A DNA stretch of 35,171 bases from Pseudomonadota bacterium (lineage in GTDB: Bacteria; Pseudomonadota; Alphaproteobacteria; Rhodospirillales; Magnetospirillaceae). Made by a program: the position numbers and the translations under genes. This document shows positions 7,780-15,698 of this stretch, piece by piece. Numbering within the stretch: position 1 is the first letter of the stretch; each line of letters starts with the position of its first letter. The notes below the pieces were generated by a model. It saw only the letters and a program-made list of their open reading frames with translations. It was not told the DNA's origin and made no database searches. The DNA lies in NCBI GenBank assembly GCA_021847015.1, contig JAJZVW010000031.1, positions 1 through 35,171 of the forward strand, written 5' to 3'.

Positions 7780-9129
7780 ATGCCAGAAGAATTCATTCGC
7801 CGTCTCGGCAACTTCAGACAGTCTCCCGGGATCGTCTTTCACGGTGCCGGCATCTCGTATTCGGAGATCCTGTCGGCGATCGATCTCTGGACGGAGTTTC
7901 TGGTCGGCAATGCCGTCCCCCAGGGGGCGGTGGTTGCCGCCGAGGGGATCTATTCCCCGGCGAATTGCGCTCTGCTGATCGCGCTGATGCGCAACCGCAA
8001 CATCATCGTGCCGCTGCCGCCGGGGCCCGACGCGAAGCGCGCCGAATTCCTCGATGTCGCCGAGGTCGAATACGTCGTCGCCGCCAGCGACCCAAAGCAG
8101 TGCTCCGGACTGGTGGCCACGGGCCGGGTGGCCGGGCACGAGCTATTCGAACGCCTGCGCCGTTCCGGTGCTCCGGGTCTGGTTCTGTTCAGTTCGGGCA
8201 CCACGGGCCGCAGCAAGGCGTCGGTTCTCGATTTCGCCAAGCTGATCAACACCTACGACCTCTCAAAGCTGCGTCCGCGTCGCACTCTGGCCTTCCTGTC
8301 GCTCGACCATATCGGCGGCATCAACACGCTGATGAGCACCTTCAGCCATGGGGGCTGCATCGTCACCGTGCCGGAACGGACCCCCCGGGCGGTGTTCGAG
8401 GCGGTGGCAGCGTTTCGGGTCGATACGCTGCCGACCACGCCGACCTTCCTGACCATGAGCCTGATGTCGGGCGATCTGGCCAAGCACGACCTCTCCTCGT
8501 TGCGCCTGATCACCTATGGCACCGAGCCGATGCCGGTTCAGACGCTCCGCAAGCTGAACGCGATCCTGCCCGAGGTGCGCCTGAAGCAGACCTATGGGCT
8601 GTCGGAGGTCGGCATCCTGCCGACCAAGTCGCGGAGCAACGATTCCCTCTGGGTCAAGTTTGGGACCGCCGGATTCCAGCACAAGATCGTCGACGGAATC
8701 CTCTGGGTTCGTTCGGACATGGCGATGCTGGGTTATCTCAACGCCAAGGCGCCATTCGACGAAGAAGGCTATTTCGACACCCAGGATGTGGTCGAGGTCG
8801 ATGGTGAGTATGTTCACATCCTCGGCCGCAAATCCGAGATCATCAATGTCGGGGGTGAGAAAGTTTATCCCAACGAGGTCGAGAGTGTCCTCTTGGAGAT
8901 CGAGAACGTTGTCGAGGCAACGGTCTCCGGCCAGCCGAGCCCGGTCACCGGAAACGTCGTCAAGGCACTGGTCCGGCTGGCTGTCTCCGAACCTCAACCC
9001 TTGGTCTACGCGCGTATCCGCGAATACTGCAGAGGCCGGTTGGAGCCGTTCAAGGTTCCGGTCGTCGTCGATATCACGGACCGGCCGCAACATTCCGGCC
9101 GGCTCAAGAAAATCCGGGTGGCGTCATGA
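7780..9129 (+). CDS. AMP-forming acyl-CoA/acyl-ACP ligase (ANL superfamily)
   Basis: The 449-residue enzyme should activate a carboxylic acid as acyl-AMP and pass it to CoA or a carrier protein. Conserved ANL motifs are in order: A3 SSGTTGRSKA (138-147, ATP phosphate loop), YGTEPM (246-251), A5 TYGLSE (271-276), A7 GYFDTQD (330-336), A8 hinge GRKSEIINVGGEKVYP (349-364) and A10 SGRLKKIR (439-446) with the catalytic lysine at 443 or 444. It is shorter at the N-terminus than fatty acyl-CoA ligases (500-560), like stand-alone loading ligases. It is the first gene of the operon, overlaps the next by ATGA, and a free acyl carrier protein lies two genes on. I infer it loads the starter acid on that carrier. 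The substrate is unknown. An AAAGGTG ribosome site precedes the ATG. Confidence 0.85.
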   Translation: MPEEFIRRLGNFRQSPGIVFHGAGISYSEILSAIDLWTEFLVGNAVPQGAVVAAEGIYSPANCALLIALMRNRNIIVPLPPGPDAKRAEFLDVAEVEYVVAASDPKQCSGLVATGRVAGHELFERLRRSGAPGLVLFSSGTTGRSKASVLDFAKLINTYDLSKLRPRRTLAFLSLDHIGGINTLMSTFSHGGCIVTVPERTPRAVFEAVAAFRVDTLPTTPTFLTMSLMSGDLAKHDLSSLRLITYGTEPMPVQTLRKLNAILPEVRLKQTYGLSEVGILPTKSRSNDSLWVKFGTAGFQHKIVDGILWVRSDMAMLGYLNAKAPFDEEGYFDTQDVVEVDGEYVHILGRKSEIINVGGEKVYPNEVESVLLEIENVVEATVSGQPSPVTGNVVKALVRLAVSEPQPLVYARIREYCRGRLEPFKVPVVVDITDRPQHSGRLKKIRVAS

Positions 9130-9917
9130 CCGCGTTCGTCGCCCCCATGCGGTCGCCCACGGAATCCCCCCAGTCCGCAAGTCACGCCGAGCCGCGCACG
9201 GCGGTGGTCAGCGGCGGAAGCCGTGGCCTCGGCGCGCTCCTGGTGCGTCGGCTTTTGGCCGGAGGCTGGCAGGTGGCAACCTTCAGCCGCAAGGCCGCGG
9301 GTCTGCCGCGTGACGGCTCTGGCAACGATTGGGATGAGCGCTTTTTCTGGCAGCAGGCTGATCTCAGCTCGACGGCGTCGCTGCGCGACTTCGTCGCCGC
9401 CGTCGCCCAGCGTTTCGGCCATATCGATCTGCTGGTCAATAATGCGGGGCTGCTCGCCGAGGGACTCCTGGCGACGGTTTCCGAAAAGACAGTTCAGGCG
9501 CTTATCGCCGCCAATCTGGTCGGTCCCATCATCCTCACCCAGGCCTGCGCCAAGGTAATGATGCGCCGCAAGCGTGGCGCCATCATCAACGTCTCCTCCA
9601 TCAATTCCGTGCGTGGCCATCCCGGCGTCTCGATCTACACCGCGAGCAAGGCCGGCCTCGACGGGTTCACCCGCAGCATGGCCCGCGAACTGGGTCCTTT
9701 GAACATCCGCGTGAATTCGGTCGTTCCCGGCTTCTTCGCCACGGACTTGGTCGCCTCCCTGACTCCGGAACGGCGCGACCGCATCGCGCGGCGGACCCCG
9801 CTCAAACGATTGTCCGACATCCACGAGGTTGCCGACGCAGTGATGTTCCTCGCCTCCGAAGGTTCTTCCTTTATCACTGGCCAAACAATTATCGTGGATG
9901 GAGGGTACACATGCTGA
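9126..9917 (+). CDS. Short-chain dehydrogenase/reductase, FabG-like
   Basis: A 263-residue SDR with classical motifs: nucleotide-binding GGSRGLG (30-36), NNAG (105-108), and catalytic S158, Y171 and K175 (SSIN, then YTASK), with a PG motif (VVPGFFATDLV) after the active site. The C-terminal FITGQTIIVDGGYTC is typical of 3-oxoacyl-ACP reductases. An extra 25-residue N-terminal leader rich in proline and serine precedes the Rossmann fold. The gene overlaps the ligase by 4 bp and the ACP gene by 7 bp, so the three products are probably made in fixed ratio. I infer that it reduces a beta-ketoacyl group on the carrier protein. Whether the cofactor is NADPH is not certain. Confidence 0.88.
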   Translation: MTAFVAPMRSPTESPQSASHAEPRTAVVSGGSRGLGALLVRRLLAGGWQVATFSRKAAGLPRDGSGNDWDERFFWQQADLSSTASLRDFVAAVAQRFGHIDLLVNNAGLLAEGLLATVSEKTVQALIAANLVGPIILTQACAKVMMRRKRGAIINVSSINSVRGHPGVSIYTASKAGLDGFTRSMARELGPLNIRVNSVVPGFFATDLVASLTPERRDRIARRTPLKRLSDIHEVADAVMFLASEGSSFITGQTIIVDGGYTC

Positions 9918-10186
9918 TCACAGAAGACATAAGGCAAGTTATAATCACAGAAATAAGGAAAATTCTTGATGAAAATGGCCGCAGATGCGGCGTCATCGAC
10001 GATGACGCTCTTTTGACAGACGATGTTGGTCTTGATTCACTTGGTTTGGCTAGCTTGTTTATTTTTCTGGAAGACCGCTTCGGTACCGATCCTTTCATGG
10101 AAAAATTCAACATCGTGGACATGCGCACGGTGGCGGACCTGGTTCGCGCCTACCGGGCCGTTGTCGCCGAACCGGCCCTCGTCTGA
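9911..10186 (+). CDS. Stand-alone acyl carrier protein
   Basis: A 91-residue acidic, helical protein with the phosphopantetheine attachment motif VGLDSLGLASL (serine 43). It carries acyl groups as thioesters. It starts inside the SDR gene. The first 200 bp are clearly more AT-rich than the flanking genes (many AAA, ATA and GAA codons), which suggests a separate origin for this gene or the operon. It is unlike housekeeping AcpP, which has DSLD rather than DSLG, so it is probably dedicated to this pathway, with the ligase two genes upstream as its loader. No phosphopantetheinyl transferase is in the window, so the host enzyme must modify it. Confidence 0.88.
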   Translation: MLITEDIRQVIITEIRKILDENGRRCGVIDDDALLTDDVGLDSLGLASLFIFLEDRFGTDPFMEKFNIVDMRTVADLVRAYRAVVAEPALV

Positions 10187-10199
10187 AGGGAGACATCCG

Positions 10200-10850
10200 A
10201 TGACCGCCTCCGCGTCCTATCTGCTGCATTCGCGCGTGCCCGCATCCCTCGGACGGAAGCTGGAGCTGGCCGCCAGGCTGGCCCACCGCGACCGGGCCGG
10301 GGAGCGCGGCCACGCCACCTTCGCGTCCCTGGCCGACGACGAGGTCATGGAACTGACCGCCCTTTCCAGCCTCGACGACCTGCCGGCGGTGTTGGCCGAG
10401 CGCGCCGAGCTGGAGCGCGGCGTCATTCCGTGGCTTGCCGGGGAATGGCGGCACGAAATCCTCACCCACGTCGAAGACGTTGTCCCCGGGCCGGGAGCGA
10501 TCAGCACGGCGCCGATGGTCGAGATGCGCCACATCGAGGTGCCGCCGCCCGTCTATGCCGAGTACAGGGGCTGGCGCGAGCGCACCATCTACCCCGCGGT
10601 TCGCGGCCGTCCGGAGATCGGCGATTTTCGCTCCTACCAGTCGGTGCTGAGTTCGTCCCCGGGGGTGATGTTCATCGTGGGTTTCTTCGAGGAACCGGAG
10701 CGCTACCGGGAGGTCTACCGGACGCCCGAGTACCGGGGCGTCCTGGAGGAGGCGGGGAACCGTTATATCGCCCAGGGGCTGGCCGGCCTCCTCTGCAAGA
10801 CCTACGCCCGCCCGCACATCCTTGAACACCGAACGGAGCGCGCGGCATGA
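10200..10850 (+). CDS. Putative dimeric alpha/beta-barrel (NIPSNAP/ABM-like) protein
   Basis: The 216-residue protein appears to contain two ferredoxin-like halves. The first (about 5-75) has a strand YLLHSRVP, a helix LGRKLELAARLAHRDRAGE, then LADDEVMELTALSSLDDLPAVL. The second (about 105-200) starts with MVEMRHIEVPPPVYAEYRGWRE and has VMFIVGFFEEPERYREVYRTPEYRGVLEEAG. The second half resembles NIPSNAP or antibiotic-biosynthesis-monooxygenase folds, which act as small cyclases, oxygenases or binding proteins. The family call is by pattern only. The ATG at 10200 follows GGGAGACATCCG, a good ribosome site, 13 bp after the ACP stop. It overlaps the next gene by ATGA. Confidence 0.6.
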   Translation: MTASASYLLHSRVPASLGRKLELAARLAHRDRAGERGHATFASLADDEVMELTALSSLDDLPAVLAERAELERGVIPWLAGEWRHEILTHVEDVVPGPGAISTAPMVEMRHIEVPPPVYAEYRGWRERTIYPAVRGRPEIGDFRSYQSVLSSSPGVMFIVGFFEEPERYREVYRTPEYRGVLEEAGNRYIAQGLAGLLCKTYARPHILEHRTERAA

Positions 10851-11242
10851 GCGGGCGATATGAGCGCGGGTTGGCGCAGCTCGCCAAGCTGAACGGCTCG
10901 GCCGGGGTGGCCGTCATCGACACCTTGCGCGAGATCGCGCCGGACTTCGCCCGATATCTGGTGGAGTTCATCTTCGGCGACCTCTATGCGCGGCCCGGTC
11001 TGGATTTGCGGACTCGCCAGATCGTCACCGTCGCCGCTCTGGCGGCCATGGGCACGGCCCAACCGCAACTGGAAATCCATGTCCAGGGCGCGCTCAACGC
11101 CGGCCTGTCTCGCGACGAGATCGTCGAGATTCTCAGCCAGATTGCCGCCTATGCCGGCTTTCCCGCGGCCCTGAACGCCCTGGCGGCGGCGCGGCGCGTG
11201 TTCGAGCGGGAATCCGATTCCTCCCTTTCGCCCGACCGATAA
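10847..11242 (+). CDS. Carboxymuconolactone decarboxylase-like protein
   Basis: The 131-residue all-helical protein matches the CMD family (PF02627), with LDLRTRQIVTVAALAAMGTAQPQLEIHVQGALNAGLSRDEIVEILSQIAAYAGFPAALNAL at about 52-111. The conserved histidine of the IHVQGALNAG motif is H78. The redox CxxC pair of AhpD-type alkylhydroperoxidases is absent, as there are no cysteines at all, so it is more like the true 4-carboxymuconolactone decarboxylase branch acting on a cyclic lactone or beta-keto acid. An enol-lactonase-like hydrolase later in the operon supports lactone chemistry, by inference. It overlaps the preceding gene by 4 bp. Confidence 0.82.
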   Translation: MSGRYERGLAQLAKLNGSAGVAVIDTLREIAPDFARYLVEFIFGDLYARPGLDLRTRQIVTVAALAAMGTAQPQLEIHVQGALNAGLSRDEIVEILSQIAAYAGFPAALNALAAARRVFERESDSSLSPDR

Positions 11243-11254
11243 AGGACGAAAATC

Positions 11255-11962
11255 ATGCCCTCGAAGCTGACGATTGTCGTTGGTGACCGCTTCCAGCAAT
11301 TCGCCCGCAACCCCCACGTCCAGCCGGTTTCCGAATTCCTCACCGGCGCGCGCGGGGGGGCATCCACCGCGCCGATGGTGGTGCTCGGCCAGGGGCTGTC
11401 GCGCCAGACCGTCGAGGAAATCGGCACGCTGCCCCTGCGCTATGCCGCCGCTCCCCAGCCGGCCAACAGCGCGCTGACCCACAAACGGGCTGAGAAGAAC
11501 ATCATGGTCTCGATGCCGCGCGCAACGTCCGAGCGGCAGTTCGAGGCGGATCTGTTCCTCGACGACCGCAACGAGGTGATGGAGGATCACCAAACGGGCC
11601 AGCATATCCAGGGGTTGGCCCTGATCGAAGCGGCACGCCAGTTGTGGACGGCGGTGGCCGAGCGCTTCTTCCTGCCGCCGGGAGCCAAGGTTCGTTTCGT
11701 CATCGACAGTATCCGCGCGGATTTCGCCGGCTTCGTCTTTCCGTTGCCCTGCCGCATGACACTCGACGTCGTCGAGGTGGTCCATGCCCCCCTCCAGCGG
11801 CTGTTCACCGTCCATATCGTTATGCGGCAGAACGCCCATGACACGACCATGATCGACGCCCGCTTCCGGGTCATCGACGACCGCGTGAGCGAACGCCAGG
11901 AAATGCTGGCCGCCCGAAAGGCGATCGAGGAAACGGTGGCGTCCGCCGCCGCCTCGGCCTGA
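11255..11962 (+). CDS. AfsA-like A-factor biosynthesis hotdog-domain protein
   Basis: The 235-residue protein resembles the AfsA family (PF03756). In Streptomyces, AfsA joins a beta-ketoacyl thioester to dihydroxyacetone phosphate as the first step to gamma-butyrolactone hormones. Visible family marks are ALTHKRAEKNIMVSMPRA (73-90), the second motif EDHQTGQHIQGLALIEAARQ (110-129), and FAGFVFPLP (157-165). Streptomyces AfsA has two hotdog repeats in about 300 residues. This one has one well-conserved repeat preceded by about 70 residues of less clear sequence. The nearby HAD phosphatase and SDRs parallel the phosphatase and reductase needed after AfsA. The link to a butyrolactone product is inference. 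The gene starts 12 bp after the CMD gene, with AAAGGA as ribosome site. Confidence 0.72.
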   Translation: MPSKLTIVVGDRFQQFARNPHVQPVSEFLTGARGGASTAPMVVLGQGLSRQTVEEIGTLPLRYAAAPQPANSALTHKRAEKNIMVSMPRATSERQFEADLFLDDRNEVMEDHQTGQHIQGLALIEAARQLWTAVAERFFLPPGAKVRFVIDSIRADFAGFVFPLPCRMTLDVVEVVHAPLQRLFTVHIVMRQNAHDTTMIDARFRVIDDRVSERQEMLAARKAIEETVASAAASA

Positions 11963-11974
11963 GGGGGGCGCGCG

Positions 11975-12880
11975 ATGGCGTTCGCTCGCACTTACGATCT
12001 CGCCCTGACGACGCAGGGGCCGACCTATCCCCCCAGCGAAATCATGAACGCCGATGGCGATTTCGTCGTCATCGGCCGCATCAACCGGGGGGAAGGATCG
12101 AAGGCGTTTCCCGGCCCGGGCTCGAATTCCATCGACGTCCATGGGGCGCACGGCACCGGGTCGGGGTGGGGAGCCGCCATCGTCTCCCCGGACAGCCCCG
12201 TGCCGCCCTTCGGCGATAGCGCGGCCTATCGGATCGTCCGGGAATTCGATTGGCGGAATCTGTCGGAAGACGACCGCCGGATGGTCCTCCACACGCTGCC
12301 GGTTCCGCTGCCCACCAACAACTACGCCATGCAGTTCGCGCCGGAGCAGTCCAGCCCGTTCAGCATGCGCCCCCGCCCGAGCTATCCGCTGCACGCCGCG
12401 CCTATTCCCGATCTGCGCATCGAGGATGGCTTGCGGCGGACCGATCCCATCACGCTTGGCGATTGGGTTTCGGCCAGAGGTTCCCTTGATGTGAGCGTGG
12501 CGGCGGATGCCCGTTCCGCCACCTTCGACATGGAATGCTCCAGCCTGATCCCGGACTCGCTCTATACGGTGATGAGCCTGCGTGAACGGGATTTCGACCC
12601 CTTGGGGCCGACGCGCCCAGGCCCGCTGGGGATCCCCAACGTCATGATCACCAATGCCCACGGTGAAGGGCGCTACCGCGCCCGGCTGCCCAACCCCTTT
12701 CCGCTGCCGGAAGGGAGGGGGCGTAGTGAGCGGAACCGCGTGGTGAACGTCATCCTCCTGTGGATGAGCTACCAGATGAGCCACGGCGGGGCGATCGGTC
12801 TATTCGGTCTGGGCGGGGATGTGCATGCGCAACTGAAGCTGCCCCAGCCCAGCTTTTCCGAATTCGTGACGACGGAATGA
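11975..12880 (+). CDS. Unknown protein with probable C-terminal beta-sandwich domain
   Basis: I do not recognise this 301-residue protein. The first 150 residues are rich in glycine, proline and serine (GPGSNSIDVHGAHGTGSGWGAAIVSPDSP). The second half (about 155-297) looks like a beta-sandwich: ITLGDWVSARGSLDVSVAA, LIPDSLYTVMSLRE, PNVMITNAHGEGRYRARLP, VNVILLWMSYQMSHGGAIG and GDVHAQLKLP. This order of strands resembles exported beta-sandwich proteins in which a YTV/YTLW strand is followed by an HG motif. No signal peptide or membrane segment is visible, so it seems cytoplasmic, unlike those relatives. It is tightly placed between the AfsA-like and phosphatase genes (12 bp gap; ATG overlap) and so is probably part of the pathway, perhaps as a binding or cyclising protein. 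Confidence 0.7.
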   Translation: MAFARTYDLALTTQGPTYPPSEIMNADGDFVVIGRINRGEGSKAFPGPGSNSIDVHGAHGTGSGWGAAIVSPDSPVPPFGDSAAYRIVREFDWRNLSEDDRRMVLHTLPVPLPTNNYAMQFAPEQSSPFSMRPRPSYPLHAAPIPDLRIEDGLRRTDPITLGDWVSARGSLDVSVAADARSATFDMECSSLIPDSLYTVMSLRERDFDPLGPTRPGPLGIPNVMITNAHGEGRYRARLPNPFPLPEGRGRSERNRVVNVILLWMSYQMSHGGAIGLFGLGGDVHAQLKLPQPSFSEFVTTE

Positions 12881-13617
12881 TGATGGCCGCAGAAAATCCA
12901 CATACTGCGGAGCGGGCGAAGATCGCCTTCTTCGATGTCGACGAGACCGTCATCCGCTTCAAGTCGATGTTCCGGTTTCAAGAATATTACCACAGCAAAA
13001 CGGGCATCTTGCCTGGCTTTCTGGGAGCATATCGCTATCGCAGCTTCCTTCGCGCGATGGACCGATATCTCAGCGACGGCAAGCCACGCGAGTTCATCAA
13101 CGCCCAGTATTACAGGGGCTTCCAGGGCCGTCGTCGGAGCACCGTGCGCGCCCTGGCGCGCCAATGGTTCCGCGACATGCGCAACGGCGGGGAGTCCATC
13201 TACATCCCCGCGGTGGTGGACATCATCCGCCGCCATCAGGCCGATGGTGCCAGGATCGTCCTGGTTTCCGGTTCCTTCGTGGAACTCCTGGAACCGATCG
13301 CCGAGGAGCTTGGGGTTTCCCACATCCTGGCGACGCGGCTGGAGACCCTCCGCGACCGCTACACCGGCAACATCCTGCCCCCGCAGATGATCGGCGACGG
13401 CAAGGCCATCGCCGTCCGCGCGCTGCTGGCGGCGGAGGGCGTGGGGGCGGCCGAATCCTGGGCCTATGGGGATCACATCTCTGATATCGCGATGCTTGAA
13501 GAGGTCGACCATCCGAACATCGTCTCGCGCGATCCGCACATGGTTGCCCTCGCCACCGAACGGCATTGGGGGCTGGTGGACCCCTTGCCGGACCAAGAGG
13601 AGGAATACCATGCGTAA
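12877..13617 (+). CDS. HAD-superfamily subfamily IB phosphatase
   Basis: A 246-residue phosphoserine-phosphatase-like HAD enzyme (TIGR01490 type). Motif I is FFDVDETVIR with nucleophile D20 and acid D22. A helical C1 cap (about 30-110) follows. Motif II is LVSGSF (S131), then K176, and motif IV is YGDHISD (D199, D203). All catalytic residues are present. Three consecutive ATG codons (12877, 12880, 12883) could each be the start; the first overlaps the preceding stop. Next to an AfsA-like gene, the likely substrate is the phosphorylated condensation product, as for the HAD phosphatase of methylenomycin-furan biosynthesis (MmfP beside the AfsA-like MmfL). This is inference; a housekeeping SerB role is unlikely in this operon. 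Confidence 0.85.
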   Translation: MMMAAENPHTAERAKIAFFDVDETVIRFKSMFRFQEYYHSKTGILPGFLGAYRYRSFLRAMDRYLSDGKPREFINAQYYRGFQGRRRSTVRALARQWFRDMRNGGESIYIPAVVDIIRRHQADGARIVLVSGSFVELLEPIAEELGVSHILATRLETLRDRYTGNILPPQMIGDGKAIAVRALLAAEGVGAAESWAYGDHISDIAMLEEVDHPNIVSRDPHMVALATERHWGLVDPLPDQEEEYHA

Positions 13618-14557
13618 CGGCTTGATCTATCTGGAGCTCACCTGTTCCGCCCTGTTCTGGGGGCTGACCTTCAACGCTGCGAAGCTCACTGTCGGCGCGG
13701 TTCCACCGATGACGACGGCGGCGCTCCGCTTCCTGGTGGCGGCCGGGCTGATGCTCGTCCTGCTGCTGAGCATGGAACGCAATTGGGGTCCACGGGTACG
13801 GCGCAACTGGTTGGCGTTCCTGGCCATGGCCGTGGCTGGCGTGGTCGGCTTCAACACGTTCTTCTTCTTCGGCATGCAGTACACGTCGCCGACCAACGGC
13901 GCCTTGATCATGGCCACCAACCCGCTGGTTACCGCCCTCATCGCCGCGCTGTTCCTGGGGGAGCCCATCAGCCACAACCACAAGGTGGGCACGGCCATCA
14001 GCTTCGTCGGCGTCGCCATCCTGATTCTGAGCGGGGCATCCCATCGCCTGTCCCAGGTCAATATCGGCGATCTGCTGGTGATCGGCGGCAACGTCTCCAT
14101 GGCGCTGTACAGCGTTCTCAACAAGCGCTTCGTCAAGGAAAGTTCGCCCCTGATCACGACCGCGGCCACCACCATCGCCGGCGCGGTCATTCTGTGGTCC
14201 GTCGCCCGGACGATGGACCCTCCCACAGCGGTCACCGCTCTGCCGTGGCAGACCTACGCCGCCATCCTCTTCATGGGCGCATTCGGCTCGGTGCTCGCCT
14301 ACATCTTCTGGAATCGCGGCATTCGCGCCATTGGGGTCGCCGATACGGCCATTTTCTTCCACCTCGTTCCCGTGTTCACCGTGCTGGGGTCGTTCGTTCT
14401 GGGACAGACCGTGACGCTGACGCAAATCGGCGCCGGGATGGTGGTGATCTTCGGTGTGATGATCTCCTCGGGCGCCCTGAAGAAGCTCCTCACGGCAATT
14501 GCTCCGCGCCCCGTAGCGGCCCCGGCGGAAATCACGCCGGCAAGCGATCAATCGTGA
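13610..14557 (+). CDS. EamA/DMT-family transporter (probable exporter)
   Basis: A 315-residue inner-membrane protein with about ten membrane segments in two EamA repeats (PF00892). Repeat one contains LFWGLTFNAAKLTVGAVPPMTTAALRFLVAAG and the FGMQYTSPTNGALIMATNPLVTALIAALFLGEPI segment. Repeat two contains AYIFWNRGIRAIGVADTAIFFHLVPVFTVLGSFVLGQTVT. Family members export amino acids, metabolites and drugs. The ATG at 13610 is preceded by a strong AAGAGGAGG ribosome site inside the phosphatase gene, and the genes overlap by 8 bp. I infer that it exports the product of this operon. Confidence 0.88.
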   Translation: MRNGLIYLELTCSALFWGLTFNAAKLTVGAVPPMTTAALRFLVAAGLMLVLLLSMERNWGPRVRRNWLAFLAMAVAGVVGFNTFFFFGMQYTSPTNGALIMATNPLVTALIAALFLGEPISHNHKVGTAISFVGVAILILSGASHRLSQVNIGDLLVIGGNVSMALYSVLNKRFVKESSPLITTAATTIAGAVILWSVARTMDPPTAVTALPWQTYAAILFMGAFGSVLAYIFWNRGIRAIGVADTAIFFHLVPVFTVLGSFVLGQTVTLTQIGAGMVVIFGVMISSGALKKLLTAIAPRPVAAPAEITPASDQS

Positions 14558-14574
14558 CGAAAGGGGGGATTCCC

Positions 14575-14877
14575 ATGCTGTGGGCAGTCTGGTGTCGGGA
14601 CGGTGACGATGTCGCCGCCATCCGCAGTGAGCGGTCCAAGGAGCATTCCGCCTATCTGAACGCGTCCCCCCTCCGCGTCGTCGTCGCGGGGCCGCTGACA
14701 ACCGATGACGGCGCCGCACCGGCTGGCAGCCTGCTGGTGTTCGAGGCAGGCAGCCGCCGGGAGGTGGAGGAACTCGTCGCTGGCGATCCCTTCGCCCGCT
14801 CGGGCGTGTGGCGATCTTTCGAAGTTCGGGCTTTCCGGATGTCGCGCGCCGACATCCGGACAAATGGGCCATCGTGA
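14575..14877 (+). CDS. YCII-family small protein
   Basis: The 100-residue protein matches the YciI-like ferredoxin-fold family (PF03795). It starts MLWAVWCRDG and has EHSAYLNASPLRVVVAGPLTTDDG (about 24-47) with the conserved histidine, then GSLLVFEAGSRREVEELVAGDPFARSGVWRSFEVRAF (about 52-88), with the DPF motif typical of the family. Members are small enzymes or ligand-binding proteins with a conserved His-Asp pair. It is the third small alpha/beta-barrel-like protein in the operon. The ATG follows AAGGGGGG. The role in the pathway is unknown. Confidence 0.82.
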   Translation: MLWAVWCRDGDDVAAIRSERSKEHSAYLNASPLRVVVAGPLTTDDGAAPAGSLLVFEAGSRREVEELVAGDPFARSGVWRSFEVRAFRMSRADIRTNGPS

Positions 14878-14890
14878 CGGGAGAGCAGCC

Positions 14891-15679
14891 ATGTTCCTAA
14901 ACGCGAACGGACTCACGTTCCATGTCGATGTACAGGGGGTTCCCAAGGGGCCGGCGCTCGTGCTGCTGCACTCCCTGGGGACGACACTGCATCTCTGGGA
15001 CCCGCAGATGGAGGTGCTCGGCCAGTGCAGCCGGGTGATTCGGCTCGATCTGCGTGGCCACGGGCTGAGCGACGCTCCCGCCGGCCCCTATACCATGGAG
15101 GAACTCGCCAGTGACGTGCTTGCGGTTCTCGACCGATTGGATGTGGGCCAAGCCGTCGTCGCCGGGGTGTCGATCGGCGGCATGATCGCCCAGTGCCTGT
15201 GGGCGCTGGCTCCGCATCGTGTTCGCGCCTTGATCCTGGTCGATTCGTCGCTGGCGACGGCGTTGCCGGCGGTGTGGCGTGAGCGGGCCGAAGCGGTACG
15301 GCGGCACGGCATCGCGCCGATCGTCCGCGACGTCGCAGGACGCTGGGTGACGCCAGCCTTCGCCGACAGCGCGGCCGCGCACGGATTGCGGACCATGCTG
15401 CTGCGCACGCCGGCAGACGGCTTCGCCGGCTGTTCCGGCGCCATCGCCGGTGCGGACATGACCCCCCATGCCACGGTCGAGGGGCCTCCTGTCCTGGTCA
15501 TCGTGGGCGATCAAGACCGGTCGACACCGCCGGCCATGGCCGAGTCCCTCCGTGCCGCCTGGGGCGGGCGGCTGGAGGTCCTGGCCGGCGCCGCTCACAT
15601 CCCGAATTTCGAGAAGCCGGCGGAATTGGCTCGGGTCATGCGGGGGGGCGTCGAAGCCCAGGGTCCTTGGCGCCCATGA
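14891..15679 (+). CDS. Alpha/beta hydrolase, 3-oxoadipate enol-lactonase-like
   Basis: A 262-residue alpha/beta hydrolase. The oxyanion loop is LLHSLGTTLHLWDPQ (about 25-39). The nucleophile elbow is GVSIGG (92-97, S94). The acid is in VIVGDQDRSTPP and the base in GAAHIPNFEKP. The G-V-S-I-G-G elbow and DLRGHGLSDAP pattern are like PcaD enol-lactonases, which open a butenolide-type lactone. No other protocatechuate-pathway gene is present, so the lactone is probably pathway-specific. It may form or hydrolyse the ring of the metabolite, or be an editing thioesterase. The ATG at 14891 lies 13 bp after the YCII gene, behind GGGAGAG. Confidence 0.88.
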   Translation: MFLNANGLTFHVDVQGVPKGPALVLLHSLGTTLHLWDPQMEVLGQCSRVIRLDLRGHGLSDAPAGPYTMEELASDVLAVLDRLDVGQAVVAGVSIGGMIAQCLWALAPHRVRALILVDSSLATALPAVWRERAEAVRRHGIAPIVRDVAGRWVTPAFADSAAAHGLRTMLLRTPADGFAGCSGAIAGADMTPHATVEGPPVLVIVGDQDRSTPPAMAESLRAAWGGRLEVLAGAAHIPNFEKPAELARVMRGGVEAQGPWRP

Positions 15680-15698
15680 ACCATTCAGCGGAGGAACG

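Noticed and set aside
10802-12784. A 660-codon open frame on the minus strand
   Set aside because: It is the antisense shadow of the CMD, AfsA-like and unknown genes, caused by high GC at third positions. It has no family features, and the plus-strand genes are clear.
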